This document shows positions 48,385-57,020 of a DNA stretch of 64,000 bases, piece after piece (within the stretch, counting starts at the first letter, position 1; each line of letters starts with the position of its first letter). The position numbers and the translations under genes were made by a program. A model generated the notes under the pieces. It worked only from the letters and a program-made list of their open reading frames with translations. It was not told the DNA's origin and did no database searches. Source of the stretch: Clostridium aestuarii (lineage in GTDB: Bacteria > Bacillota > Clostridia > Clostridiales > Clostridiaceae). The DNA lies in the NCBI RefSeq assembly GCF_026735135.1, contig NZ_JAPQER010000001.1:689500-753499 (forward strand), read 5' to 3'.

Positions 48385-49941
48385 TCATACCTTATTATGC
48401 ACTACAATGTCTTTGTTTATAATTTGATTTTGTAAATATTTCTTACTATTTTTCACCTTCTGTTTGTTTTTATACATTCTCTCATCAGCAATTTTCATTA
48501 ATTCATCATATTCTTTTCCTTCTTGTGGAAACTTAGCAATACCATAACTAAAGCTACATTTAAAGCTGTTTTCTTCAAACCTTATTGGGTTATCATTAAA
48601 CTCCTTAATTAACTCTCTAATTTTTTTTATAGTATTTTGTAAATCTGTATCATTAATAATTGATACAAATTCATCTCCGCCAAACCTTGCTACTATATCT
48701 GAATATCCAATTAAATTGCTTAAACGACTAGCAAAAGTCTTAATTAATTCATCTCCTGCTAAATGCCCATAACTATCGTTGATAAGTTTCAATCCATTTA
48801 AATCAAACATACCTAGCAAAAATTGTTCATTATTTATAGCTGTTTTCTTAATATGCTTATCAAATAATTCTTCAAAGTATCTTCTGTTATATACATTAGT
48901 TAATTTATCATATCTAGATAAATATATAATTTGCTCATATAATTTGTGATTATTAAGCGCAATTGCTATTTTACTCCTCATGTATTCCATTATTTCCAAA
49001 TCACTTTCATCATAAACATGGTTGCGACTACTATCTACATTTATTAACCCATATAACTTTCCTCCTATAATAATTGGTGCACTAATAGAAGATTGTACTT
49101 TAATTTCTTCTTTATTTTCCAAAATTACCGGAAATTTAGTCTTAATCATATCTTGAATATCATTAATTATAATTGTTTTTTCTGGATTTCCATTTGTTTT
49201 AATCCAAAAAAACGAATCTTTTAAATTAATGCTAAATTCCTTACCCTTCTCAGCATCATATCCTTTACAAGCAACAATTTTCAAGTTATCATCCTCATCT
49301 AAAACCAATACACATGCAAGCTCACTATTTCCCATTAATTCAGTTGCCTTCTCCAAAATCAACTCAAATAATTCGTTGATGTTATTTAGTCCAATTATAG
49401 CATGACTTATTTCTAACACAGCATCCTTCAACTTCAAAAGTCTTTCCATTCTTTTTTTATCTATGTTCTGATTTGTAATATCCATCACAACACCAACTAG
49501 CCCTTTAACTTCATTTTGTTTATTTATAAGAACTGCTTTATTAAAAATCACATCATGAAAGGAACCATCATTATATAAGAGTTTAGCTTCATACGTTTGC
49601 TTGCCTTTACTCTTCATCAATTCATTATCTGCTTTATAATAAATATCAGCAAGTTCTTTAGGATAAACTTCATAAACAGAGTGTTCAATAATTTCTTTCC
49701 TTTTAAGACCTACATATTCTATAAAAGCATTATTACAATGTTTATATATACCATATTCATCTTTGTAAAATATAGGGTTAGGAATTGTATCAATAAGAAT
49801 TTGAAAAAATTCCAAATTTTCTTGGAATGCTGATAGGATTTGTTGAATTTCTTTTGTATTGTAACTTTCTTCTCCTGTTATAAGATTCTTTTTTCTATTT
49901 TTTCTTTTAAATAAAGATACAATCTTTTTTATAATATTCAA
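48385..49941 (-). CDS. PAS-GAF-GGDEF diguanylate cyclase-like protein
   Basis: A 518-residue protein without membrane segments. A PAS domain spans about 45-165 (FQILIDTIPNPIFYKDEYGIY...), a GAF domain about 180-335, and a C-terminal GGDEF domain with the intact motif RFGGDEFVSIIN. The inhibitory RxxD site is replaced by GYSD, so feedback inhibition may be missing. It should make c-di-GMP in response to a signal sensed by PAS or GAF. It has its own strong promoter at 49992-50020. Confidence 0.93.
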   Translation of the reverse strand: MNIIKKIVSLFKRKNRKKNLITGEESYNTKEIQQILSAFQENLEFFQILIDTIPNPIFYKDEYGIYKHCNNAFIEYVGLKRKEIIEHSVYEVYPKELADIYYKADNELMKSKGKQTYEAKLLYNDGSFHDVIFNKAVLINKQNEVKGLVGVVMDITNQNIDKKRMERLLKLKDAVLEISHAIIGLNNINELFELILEKATELMGNSELACVLVLDEDDNLKIVACKGYDAEKGKEFSINLKDSFFWIKTNGNPEKTIIINDIQDMIKTKFPVILENKEEIKVQSSISAPIIIGGKLYGLINVDSSRNHVYDESDLEIMEYMRSKIAIALNNHKLYEQIIYLSRYDKLTNVYNRRYFEELFDKHIKKTAINNEQFLLGMFDLNGLKLINDSYGHLAGDELIKTFASRLSNLIGYSDIVARFGGDEFVSIINDTDLQNTIKKIRELIKEFNDNPIRFEENSFKCSFSYGIAKFPQEGKEYDELMKIADERMYKNKQKVKNSKKYLQNQIINKDIVVHNKV

Positions 49942-49991
49942 TAATCTTTCATCCTTTCAAACTATTATCGAACTATTCAATATTTTATATA

Positions 49992-50020
49992 ATTATATCA
50001 AAACGACAGATAGCTGTCAT
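49992..50020 (-). promoter_or_regulatory. Promoter of the GGDEF gene with an operator-like dyad
   Basis: ATGACA and TATAAT with a 17-bp spacer and an extended -10 (TGA) on the minus strand. The spacer contains GACAG-ATAG-CTGTC (50005-50018), a 5-bp-arm dyad that could bind a regulator. Confidence 0.65.
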
Positions 50021-50077
50021 GTATAATTCACTATATATCCTTTTGAAGCTTTCAGAAAACATTGAATATACAAAAAA

Positions 50078-50106
50078 TTGATATTTAACCTATTTTTTGA
50101 TACAAT
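50078..50106 (+). promoter_or_regulatory. Promoter of the alanine/sodium symporter gene
   Basis: TTGATA (50078-50083) and TACAAT (50101-50106), 17-bp spacer, with extended -10 TGA. Confidence 0.75.
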
Positions 50107-50157
50107 TGTGTCATTGATTAAAAAATAAATACTCACTAAAAGGAGAGGTATGCTATA

Positions 50158-51612
50158 ATGTTAAATATTTTGGAAAACATCGTTTCCATAGGTAATAAAT
50201 GGCTTTGGTCATATGTCCTTATTATTGTTCTTATTGCACTTGGACTTTATTTTACTTTCAAATCAGAATTTGTTCAATTCAAATTTTTGGGGGAAATGTT
50301 TAAATTATTGGGAGATGGTGCAAGTAATTCTGTGTCTTCAAATAAAAAAGAACATAAAGGTGTTTCATCCTTTCAAGCATTTTGTATCAGTACAGCTTCA
50401 AGAGTTGGAACTGGTAACCTAGCTGGTGTTGCAATAGCTATATCACTTGGAGGTCCTGGAGCAGTTTTTTGGATGTGGTTAATCGCTTTAATAGGTGCTG
50501 CATCAAGCTTTGTTGAAAGTACTTTAGCTCAAATTTATAAAGTTAAAGATAAACATGGTTATAGAGGTGGACCTGCTTTTTATATGGAAAAAGGGTTAAA
50601 TAAAAAATGGATGGGAGTTGTTTTTTCCATTTTAATAACTTTATCCTATGGTTTTGTATTTAACGCTGCACAAGCTAATACAATTACATTAGCCTTCGAA
50701 AGTGCTTTTGGATGGAGCAGATTAGCAATGGGATTATGCCTTGCAGCTGTTACAGCAATTATTATTTTCGGTGGAGTAAAGAGAATTGCTAAAGTTGTTG
50801 AATTAATCGTACCTGTTATGGCAATAGCTTACGTATTTGTTGCTTTATTTGTTGTAGTTAAGAATTTTTCTGCTATTCCAGCATTATTTACTCTTATAGT
50901 AAAAAGTGCTTTTGGGTTTGGACAAGCTATAAGTGGAGGAATTGGAGCAATTATTATGCAGGGAATTAAAAGAGGTCTTTTTTCCAATGAGGCTGGAATG
51001 GGTAGTGCTCCAAATGCTGCAGCAACAGCTGATGTAACTCATCCTGTAAAGCAAGGATTCATTCAAACTTTAGGTGTATTTACAGATACTATTTTAATCT
51101 GTAGTGCTACTGCATTTATTATATTACTTTCCAATTCTCATGCTTCTGAAGGTTTAAAAGGAATACAAATTACTCAAGCAGCTTTAAGCTCTCAAGTAGG
51201 TTCTTGGGGTAATGTTTTTATAGCTGTATGTATTTTACTCTTTGCCTTTAGTTCTATAATTGGAAATTATTATTACGGTGAAACTAATATAGAATTTGTT
51301 AATGGAAATAAAGGATTACTAGCTGTATATAGAATATTAGTGCTTTGTATGGTTGTATTCGGTTCAGTTGCAAAAATTCAAATTGTCTGGGATATGGCAG
51401 ATTTGTTTATGGGTTCAATGGCTCTTATTAATTTAATTGCTATTGCAATGCTTTCAAAAATTGCTTTTGCAGCTTTAAAAGACTATACTAAACAAAAGAA
51501 GGAAGGAAAAGATCCTGTATTCAATTTAGATAACATTGAAGAGTTAAGAAATATTGAACAATTAGAAAATATTGAATGTTGGGCAGAAGAAGAACAAACT
51601 TACGCAGTTTAA
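50158..51612 (+). CDS. Alanine/glycine:cation symporter (AGCS family)
   Basis: A 484-residue membrane transporter with about 11 helices. Family signatures include FQAFCISTASRVGTGNLAGVA and GLFSNEAGMGSAPNAAATADV. It imports alanine or glycine with Na or H. It has its own promoter; an exonuclease gene begins 16 bp later and may be cotranscribed. AGGAGAGG precedes the ATG. Confidence 0.93.
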   Translation: MLNILENIVSIGNKWLWSYVLIIVLIALGLYFTFKSEFVQFKFLGEMFKLLGDGASNSVSSNKKEHKGVSSFQAFCISTASRVGTGNLAGVAIAISLGGPGAVFWMWLIALIGAASSFVESTLAQIYKVKDKHGYRGGPAFYMEKGLNKKWMGVVFSILITLSYGFVFNAAQANTITLAFESAFGWSRLAMGLCLAAVTAIIIFGGVKRIAKVVELIVPVMAIAYVFVALFVVVKNFSAIPALFTLIVKSAFGFGQAISGGIGAIIMQGIKRGLFSNEAGMGSAPNAAATADVTHPVKQGFIQTLGVFTDTILICSATAFIILLSNSHASEGLKGIQITQAALSSQVGSWGNVFIAVCILLFAFSSIIGNYYYGETNIEFVNGNKGLLAVYRILVLCMVVFGSVAKIQIVWDMADLFMGSMALINLIAIAMLSKIAFAALKDYTKQKKEGKDPVFNLDNIEELRNIEQLENIECWAEEEQTYAV

Positions 51613-51628
51613 TTAAGGAGAAATATAA

Positions 51629-52210
51629 ATGAAAAGTATTTTTTTAGACACAGAAACTACTGGACTTAAACCCGGAAGAATAGTTCAGCTAACTTACATT
51701 ATAGAAGAAAACAAGAAATTTTCTCGTGCAAAAAACTTTTTCTTTATGGTTGAAGATTGGGAAATGGATGAAAGAGCCGCTCAAGTGCATGGATTTACAG
51801 TTGATAGATTGGCAGTATTATCTAATGGTCAGCTTTTTGAAGATGCTGTAGATGAAATTAAAGAAGACTTTAAAGACGGTATTTTTATAGCACATAATAG
51901 TAACTTTGATAAAAAATTTATTGACGCTGAATTTGGTAAATTAAATATATCTTGTAATACAAAAAGAGAGTTTTGTACTATGAAATATTTTAAAGATATA
52001 CTAAAATTACCTGCAAGACGAGGAAACGGCTATAAAAATCCAAAAGTAGAAGAAGTTATGCATTTTTATGATATAGACGCTGATTACGTTCTAGAAAAAA
52101 CTAAAAAAATATTTGACTGTGAAGATATTTCTTTTCACGATGCTAGATATGATACTATGGCTATGTATATATGTTGCTTAAAATCTCAAAATCGTAATAT
52201 TGATGTTTAA
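51629..52210 (+). CDS. DEDDh-type 3'-5' exonuclease (DnaQ-like)
   Basis: A 193-residue exonuclease-fold protein. Exo I is FLDTETTGLKPG, Exo II is HNSNFDKKFIDA and Exo III is HDARYDTM, giving a DEDDh active site. Stand-alone DnaQ-like proteins degrade DNA or RNA ends; whether this one proofreads is unknown. Confidence 0.88.
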   Translation: MKSIFLDTETTGLKPGRIVQLTYIIEENKKFSRAKNFFFMVEDWEMDERAAQVHGFTVDRLAVLSNGQLFEDAVDEIKEDFKDGIFIAHNSNFDKKFIDAEFGKLNISCNTKREFCTMKYFKDILKLPARRGNGYKNPKVEEVMHFYDIDADYVLEKTKKIFDCEDISFHDARYDTMAMYICCLKSQNRNIDV

Positions 52211-52293
52211 AATCACATAGCTAAATGTAGTTTTTATTGTTCACTACTTAGAAAATTTCTTTTTTAAATGTCATAATAAGCTTAAAATACAGT

Positions 52294-52335
52294 AAAAGAG
52301 CACAATTATAGATTTAACTATATTTGTGCTCTTTT
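52294..52335. terminator. Bidirectional terminator between exonuclease and DUF1292 genes
   Basis: Eighteen-base near-perfect arms including AAAAGAGCACAA / TTGTGCTCTTTT between convergent genes. Confidence 0.88.
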
Positions 52336-52343
52336 TATTCAAT

Positions 52344-52589
52344 TTAGTGATTATGTTTTTCATTATAAATTTGTAAAACATTTTTAAATTCTGCTCCAGA
52401 ACCTATTGAAGCATATTCTACTTCTCCATTTTTCCTAACTTCTTTATATGCATTAGCAACATCTGAATCTTTTTCTGATACTATTACATATTTGTTTTCA
52501 CCAACTTTAAGAGCATCTACTAACTCCAATTCTACTGGTTTACCAAATTCATTTAAAACTGTAATGGTGTTTTGCTCTGCCATATCCAT
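52344..52589 (-). CDS. DUF1292 family protein
   Basis: An 81-residue protein with the short beta-rich DUF1292 pattern: NTITVLNEFGKPVELELVDALKVGENKYVIVSE-type strands. Family function is unknown. Either the ATG at 52589 or one at 52583 could be used; GGAGGAG lies close before both. Confidence 0.85.
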   Translation of the reverse strand: MDMAEQNTITVLNEFGKPVELELVDALKVGENKYVIVSEKDSDVANAYKEVRKNGEVEYASIGSGAEFKNVLQIYNEKHNH

Positions 52590-52662
52590 CTCTCCTCCAA
52601 TAAATTTATACTTATTTTCTTCTATAACTTATTATTATCTATTAAGCATAAATATATTTATT

Positions 52663-52876
52663 ATAATTAAGAATTAACAATGAAGAATTAACAGTGAACG
52701 AGAATTTTCTTCCACTTTGTTACAGAAATTTTTTAATTAATAATTCGTGAATTGGATACTGGTGCTTTATTTCAATAAGCATAACAAGTTTTACTAATAG
52801 TTAATTAAAGATTTTCTGATTTTTTAATGAAGAAAATCATCCATAATTGTTAATTGTTCATTCTTAAATCTTAATT
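52663..52876. repeat. MITE-like element with imperfect terminal inverted repeats
   Basis: The left end (AATTAAGAATTAACAATGAA...GAATTTTCTTC) resembles the reverse complement of the right end (AATTAAGATTTAAGAATGAA...GATTTTCTTC). It lies in a 312-bp gap with no gene. Similar AATTAAGAATTAACAATT stretches recur at 63551-63579 and 63868-63950. Confidence 0.5.
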
Positions 52877-52877
52877 A

Positions 52878-52904
52878 TAAGAATATTGTTTCACAATATT
52901 CTTA
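52878..52904 (-). terminator. Hairpin at the end of the 52902-53429 gene
   Basis: Eleven-bp arms (TAAGAATATTG / CAATATTCTTA) overlapping the stop codon. The arm sequence is shared with the hairpin at 23823-23849. Confidence 0.65.
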
Positions 52905-53429
52905 TATAGTGTAGTAGCTATCAAAAATCTCAATCATACTATCCATAAATTCAAAACCAATTTCTTTACTTTTTTCCACAATAGCCCCCACTTTTTCATG
53001 AAATTGATCTTCTAAGTTATTTTTAGATATATAGTTTAAGGCTTTATCAAAAACTCCTTCAATATTTATATAAAATTCCTCTTGTACATTTCCATGGTAA
53101 TTCATAAATTTCAATGCATTCTCTACATAATAAAGCATCAACTCTGCTGTTTTAGCTTTAGAAGATGTTATCCTTTGAAAATCCATAATAGCCTTACTTA
53201 CTACTGAATACCTCATTTTTCCCTCTCCATCATGTGGAAAAAATTCTTCTTTAATAATTTTTTTATACTTTTCTAAAATCTTTTCTTCTAATTCGGGATT
53301 TATTTTCAAACTATAATATTCCTTAACATCAGTAAAGAATTTAAATAGTTCTATCACTTCTTCTTTTAATTCATCCTTACTTAAATAATCAATATGCTCG
53401 TTTAATTGATATATATTAATATTATTCAT
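52902..53429 (-). CDS. Hypothetical protein (possibly DUF6155)
   Basis: A 175-residue, all-helical acidic soluble protein (MNNINIYQLNEHIDYLSKDELKEEVIEL-type start). I believe it fits the DUF6155 family, whose function is unknown, but I am not certain. No signal or membrane segment. An inverted repeat overlaps its stop. Confidence 0.65.
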   Translation of the reverse strand: MNNINIYQLNEHIDYLSKDELKEEVIELFKFFTDVKEYYSLKINPELEEKILEKYKKIIKEEFFPHDGEGKMRYSVVSKAIMDFQRITSSKAKTAELMLYYVENALKFMNYHGNVQEEFYINIEGVFDKALNYISKNNLEDQFHEKVGAIVEKSKEIGFEFMDSMIEIFDSYYTI

Positions 53430-53592
53430 TGCTACCTCCAGTAATTTATTTTTAAGAAAAGCAATATGGAAATTAAAATCCCCACAAATAATAATCTTAA
53501 TACAATTATAACTGTTTTTATTTAACTTTTAAAACATTTTATGTAATAATAATATTTTTTCTAAATGCTCGATTATTTTTTAACAACTTCTA

Positions 53593-53662
53593 TTGATTTT
53601 TCAAAAAAAGGTGTTATACTATTACCATATTTTAAATTAAATGGTATTCTTTACGAAACCAT
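53593..53662 (+). promoter_or_regulatory. Promoter and three-half-site operator of the ECF S-component gene
   Basis: Promoter: TTGATT (53593-53598), 16-bp spacer, TATACT (53615-53620) with extended TGT. Just downstream, ACCAT (53624-53628), ATGGT (53641-53645) and ACCAT (53658-53662) alternate in orientation with exactly 12 bp between each, so start points are 17 bp apart. This could bind a dimeric repressor twice or a higher oligomer. Confidence 0.65.
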
Positions 53663-53741
53663 ATCCTTAAAATATACACATTATAATAAAATTTCATAAT
53701 TCAACTTATATCCTATTGGAATAAGAATGGAGGTAAAAAAA

Positions 53742-54332
53742 ATGAGTGAAAAATCATTAGTCAAAAGGAAATTAACAACTCAACAAATCACTATTACAGG
53801 GATGTTGTCTGCAATATCCATTGTATTAGGAGTAACTGGTTTAGGTTACATACCTATTCCACCATTTCACACAACTATTATGCATGTTCCTGTTATAATA
53901 GGCTCATTAATTGAAGGACCTGTTGTAGGAGCTATGCTCGGTCTTATATTTGGACTAACTAGTATATTTCAAGCAATAAAAACCCCTACACCTGTAAGCT
54001 TTATCTTTTTAAATCCACTAGTAGCTGTACTCCCAAGAATTTTAATAGGTATTACTCCTTATTACACCTATAAAGTTTTGAGTAAGCTAAAACTGAATTC
54101 AATTAAAATAGCATTAGCTACAGGAGTTGGTTCTTTCACTAACACAATAGGTGTTTTGGGAATGATTTACATTCTATATTTTGATGCTTTTGTAAAAGTA
54201 CAAGGCATAAGCGTAAGTGCTGCAAATAAAACCTTTATTGCACTTACTTTAAACGGATTTGTCTCTGCTGGTGCAGCAATTTTAATTACCTTGCCTGTTG
54301 TACAAGCTGTAAATAAAATTAAGAAAAATTAA
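53742..54332 (+). CDS. ECF transporter S component
   Basis: A 196-residue membrane protein with about six helices. ITGMLSAISIVLGVTGLGYIPI, TTIMHVPVIIGSLIEGPVVGAMLGLIFG and FLNPLVAVLPRILIGI match the S-component group that includes pantothenate-type transporters. The substrate is not certain. The start at 53742 has GGAGG 8 bp upstream; a start five codons earlier has none. It is controlled by the dyad array upstream. Confidence 0.82.
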   Translation: MSEKSLVKRKLTTQQITITGMLSAISIVLGVTGLGYIPIPPFHTTIMHVPVIIGSLIEGPVVGAMLGLIFGLTSIFQAIKTPTPVSFIFLNPLVAVLPRILIGITPYYTYKVLSKLKLNSIKIALATGVGSFTNTIGVLGMIYILYFDAFVKVQGISVSAANKTFIALTLNGFVSAGAAILITLPVVQAVNKIKKN

Positions 54333-54354
54333 CTTATAAGTTTTAAATAAATAT

Positions 54355-54387
54355 AAAAAACTCGCTTTTTAATTAAGCGAGTTTTTT
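54355..54387. terminator. Bidirectional terminator
   Basis: Thirteen-bp stem (AAAAAACTCGCTT / AAGCGAGTTTTTT) between convergent genes. Confidence 0.88.
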
Positions 54388-54392
54388 TATAT

Positions 54393-55205
54393 TTAATACT
54401 CTTTTACTTTACTATATTGAGAAGCATCTTTTATCATTGAATACTCTTTATTTTCACTTAGCAGATATGCATCATAAGTTGTATCTATTGTTACCCATGT
54501 ATCTGAATCCTTTAGATACACTTCATTCCATGCGTGATAAGTGTCAATGTCGTTTTTGTATCCTTTAACAAGTTTTGTAGGTACTCCTACGCTTCTTAGC
54601 ATTGATGCTAAAAGTGAAGAGTAATCGTAACAAATACCTTTTGAAGTTTTAAAAGTATCATTAATATTTGGAACATAGTCATTACTAATTTTATTTATTT
54701 TGTCATAATCGTATTTTATATTTTTTACTATATAGTCATAAACTGCTTCTACTTTTTCTCTGTCATTTACTGCTTTATTTGTTAGTTCTTTTGCTTTTTT
54801 TATAGGTTCCATTTCTTTATTCCAATTTATTGTTTGAATAGCATTTAAATAAACTTCTCTTTTATTATCTATATCAGCATTTATTGATTGTTTTTCAGCA
54901 ACTGTATATTTTTGTCCATCTTTTTGCTTTAAAATCTTTATATTATATTCTCCGCTTCCTAATTGAAGAGGAAAACTTTCATTCTTATCATTTTTTAAAT
55001 CGTAAAAATATTTTGCATTATCCTTTTCTATCAACAATTTAGCTTTAATGTCAGTATCAGGTGAATAATTCACACTTATGAGTCCTTTATTTATACTTGT
55101 ATTATCGAAGATATTAGTGCTAATTTCTTGAGCAAAAACTCTGCTGCAAGGTACTAATGTAACAGACAAGATTATTGACAAACTAGCAATTATTTTCTTT
55201 AACAT
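54393..55205 (-). CDS. Secreted transglutaminase-like protein
   Basis: A 270-residue exported protein. N-terminal signal MLKKIIASLSIILSVTLVPCSRVFA with cleavage after VFA. A transglutaminase-like core holds the catalytic cysteine in TSKGICYDYSSLLASMLRSVGVP and the histidine in TYHAWNEVYL, with the aspartate in WVTIDTTYD. It may cross-link or process proteins outside the cell. GGGGGAG lies at the end of the proximal c-di-GMP-I element, so ligand binding could affect translation. It sits at the downstream end of the surface locus. Confidence 0.88.
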   Translation of the reverse strand: MLKKIIASLSIILSVTLVPCSRVFAQEISTNIFDNTSINKGLISVNYSPDTDIKAKLLIEKDNAKYFYDLKNDKNESFPLQLGSGEYNIKILKQKDGQKYTVAEKQSINADIDNKREVYLNAIQTINWNKEMEPIKKAKELTNKAVNDREKVEAVYDYIVKNIKYDYDKINKISNDYVPNINDTFKTSKGICYDYSSLLASMLRSVGVPTKLVKGYKNDIDTYHAWNEVYLKDSDTWVTIDTTYDAYLLSENKEYSMIKDASQYSKVKEY

Positions 55206-55217
55206 ATTAAACTCCCC

Positions 55218-55299
55218 CTTCGGTAACTGGCTACCATTTTACAGGCCCTATAGTTTTGCGTCCCTGTCTTTCGACAGGTTTGCCTTTATCGGTGAGAAG
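55218..55299 (-). promoter_or_regulatory. c-di-GMP-I riboswitch, proximal copy
   Basis: Minus strand: ACCGATAAAGGCAAACC, a CTGTCGAAAGACAG hairpin, GGGACGCAAA...GGGCC, and GGTAGCCAGTTACCGAAGG match the GEMM/c-di-GMP-I consensus. P1 pairs CTTC (55296-55299) with GAAG (55218-55221). It ends at the ribosome site of the transglutaminase-like gene. Confidence 0.92.
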
Positions 55300-55365
55300 T
55301 TTTACACCAATAACTACTTTATTCAGTTTTTACATGTCCTATTTAATTATTTACATGCAAAAAAC

Positions 55366-55461
55366 TTTTCTTTCGGTAATCTGGCTGCCATCTATTACTA
55401 GGAAGGCCCTATAGTTTTGCGTCCCTATCTTTCGATAGGTTTGCCTTTATCGGTGAAAAGC
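55366..55461 (-). promoter_or_regulatory. c-di-GMP-I riboswitch, distal copy
   Basis: A second aptamer of the same class: ACCGATAAAGGCAAACC, TATCGAAAGATA, GGGACGCAAA...GGGCC, and GCAGCCAGATTACCGAAAG. Both copies also share upstream TTATTGGTG, which can pair with the 5' CACCGAT of the aptamer. Two aptamers in tandem upstream of one gene. Confidence 0.92.
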
Positions 55462-55521
55462 TTCGCACCAATAACTTGTCTACTTTTTTATTAACTTAAA
55501 TAGTGGTACTTGTATACCTCT

Positions 55522-55550
55522 ATTATACTACATTATATGCTTATTATCAT
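55522..55550 (-). promoter_or_regulatory. Putative promoter of the transglutaminase-like gene
   Basis: ATGATA and TATAAT, 17-bp spacer, on the minus strand upstream of both aptamers. Confidence 0.5.
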
Positions 55551-55611
55551 TTGTTTGTGATATTTTTCCAAAAAAAATCGAAGGAGAAAAACCCCCTCAA
55601 TTTCTTAATAA

Positions 55612-56946
55612 TTACTCTTCATTTTCCTCAATATCTTTTTTTCTCAATTTAAGTCCTGATACCACAATCAACAATCCTGATAAATAGTATTTATATGGAC
55701 TTTCTTCACCTGTTTTAGGTAATACAGATATTCCTTCTGGAATCTTTTCATCAGGCACATCTATCTCTTCATCTGTCACTGGTTCTATTTGTTTTACTTT
55801 TATAATTCTTATTACTTGATTTGCTGCATTTCCATTTGAATCTTTTACATCATAAGTTATAATATAGTTTCCTGGTACATCTGTATTTACTTTTCCTTCT
55901 TTACCATTTACTCTAACTTGAATTTTTTCAGTAATATCTCCATCTTCCTTATCTACAGCAGTTGATCCTGCATCTTTATACACATCTCCAAAATTCAATA
56001 CAACTTCTTCATCTCCATTTAAAGTAATCACAGGTTTGCCTGGAATTCCTTCTGGGATTTCTTCTTCTGGAACTTCTACTACTTCTTCTACTATTACAGA
56101 CCTCATTACCTCATCTGCTTTATTTCCATCTGAATCTGTTACATTATAAGTTATTGTATATGCTCCAGGAACACTGGTGTCAACATCCTTACCATTTGCC
56201 TTAACTACAATTTTATCTGTTATATTTCCATCTTCCTTATCATAAGCCTCCGCACCTGCATCAGAATATTCTTCACCTTGCTGAATTCTTATAATATCAG
56301 AACCTAGTAGTGTGATTTCAGGAGCTTCATTTGTAACTATACGAGAACTATTACTTTTTTTATGATGGGTTGAAGTTGTCTTTTCATAACTGCATAAAAA
56401 ACTCAAATCAAAATTACATGTTAAACCCTGAACACTATTTCCAGCTTCCTTGTCCATTGATATAGTTATAATCATTTTAATATTCTTGCCTGCATTTATT
56501 AAAATACTGTTATTCCCTTCAATACATACACTTTCTAAATTACCATTAAATATTTCTCTATTTTCTTCTTGAATATCATCCAGATTTTGAACTATATGAA
56601 CTTTTACATAGTTCATAAAATCTTTATAACTATCTGATTCCTTTGAAAGCACCTCTTTTTTCCCGTTCTCTCCAATAAGAGATATTTCTAAATTATCTAA
56701 TGAAATTTTTTCCAATTTATTTAAATAATTTACATCATTAGATATTTGGAGTTTTTTTGTAACACTACTACCAGGAACTATTGGTGAATCACCTACTGAA
56801 AAAATAGCTTCTACTTTAGCTTCAGGATTACTTATTTTAAACTCTGGGAACGCTTTTGCAGGTTTAGTAAGTAAACATGATAAACCAAATAAAACTAGTA
56901 CCGTTACAAGAACCTTTTGAAAAAAGATTTTTGTATTTTCAACCAC
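55612..56946 (-). CDS. LPKTG-anchored surface protein with TasA-like and bacterial Ig-like domains
   Basis: A 444-residue protein with a signal segment at residues 8-32, a N-terminal TasA/camelysin-like region (EAIFSVGDSPIVPGSSVTKKLQISND, then NFDLSFLCSYE), two DUF5011/HYR-type Ig-like repeats (DAGAEAYDKEDGNITDKI; DAGSTAVDKEDGDITEKI), and a C-terminal sorting signal: LPKTGEE, hydrophobic stretch and LRKKD. It should be attached to peptidoglycan by the sortase at 62589. The start codon is GTG with GAAGG upstream. Its N-terminal similarity to the fibre protein suggests it anchors TasA-type fibres. Confidence 0.82.
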   Translation of the reverse strand: MVENTKIFFQKVLVTVLVLFGLSCLLTKPAKAFPEFKISNPEAKVEAIFSVGDSPIVPGSSVTKKLQISNDVNYLNKLEKISLDNLEISLIGENGKKEVLSKESDSYKDFMNYVKVHIVQNLDDIQEENREIFNGNLESVCIEGNNSILINAGKNIKMIITISMDKEAGNSVQGLTCNFDLSFLCSYEKTTSTHHKKSNSSRIVTNEAPEITLLGSDIIRIQQGEEYSDAGAEAYDKEDGNITDKIVVKANGKDVDTSVPGAYTITYNVTDSDGNKADEVMRSVIVEEVVEVPEEEIPEGIPGKPVITLNGDEEVVLNFGDVYKDAGSTAVDKEDGDITEKIQVRVNGKEGKVNTDVPGNYIITYDVKDSNGNAANQVIRIIKVKQIEPVTDEEIDVPDEKIPEGISVLPKTGEESPYKYYLSGLLIVVSGLKLRKKDIEENEE

Positions 56947-56976
56947 ACCTTCACCTTCTTTCTTATTAAACTTTTT

Positions 56977-57006
56977 AAAAAGCCTCCTTTAACAGGAGGC
57001 TTTTTT
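56977..57006 (-). terminator. Terminator between the repeat protein and the LPKTG protein
   Basis: GCCTCC / GGAGGC stem with A- and T-runs on both sides, 15 bp after the stop of the repeat protein. Confidence 0.85.
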
Positions 57007-57020
57007 ACCCTTAAAGGATT

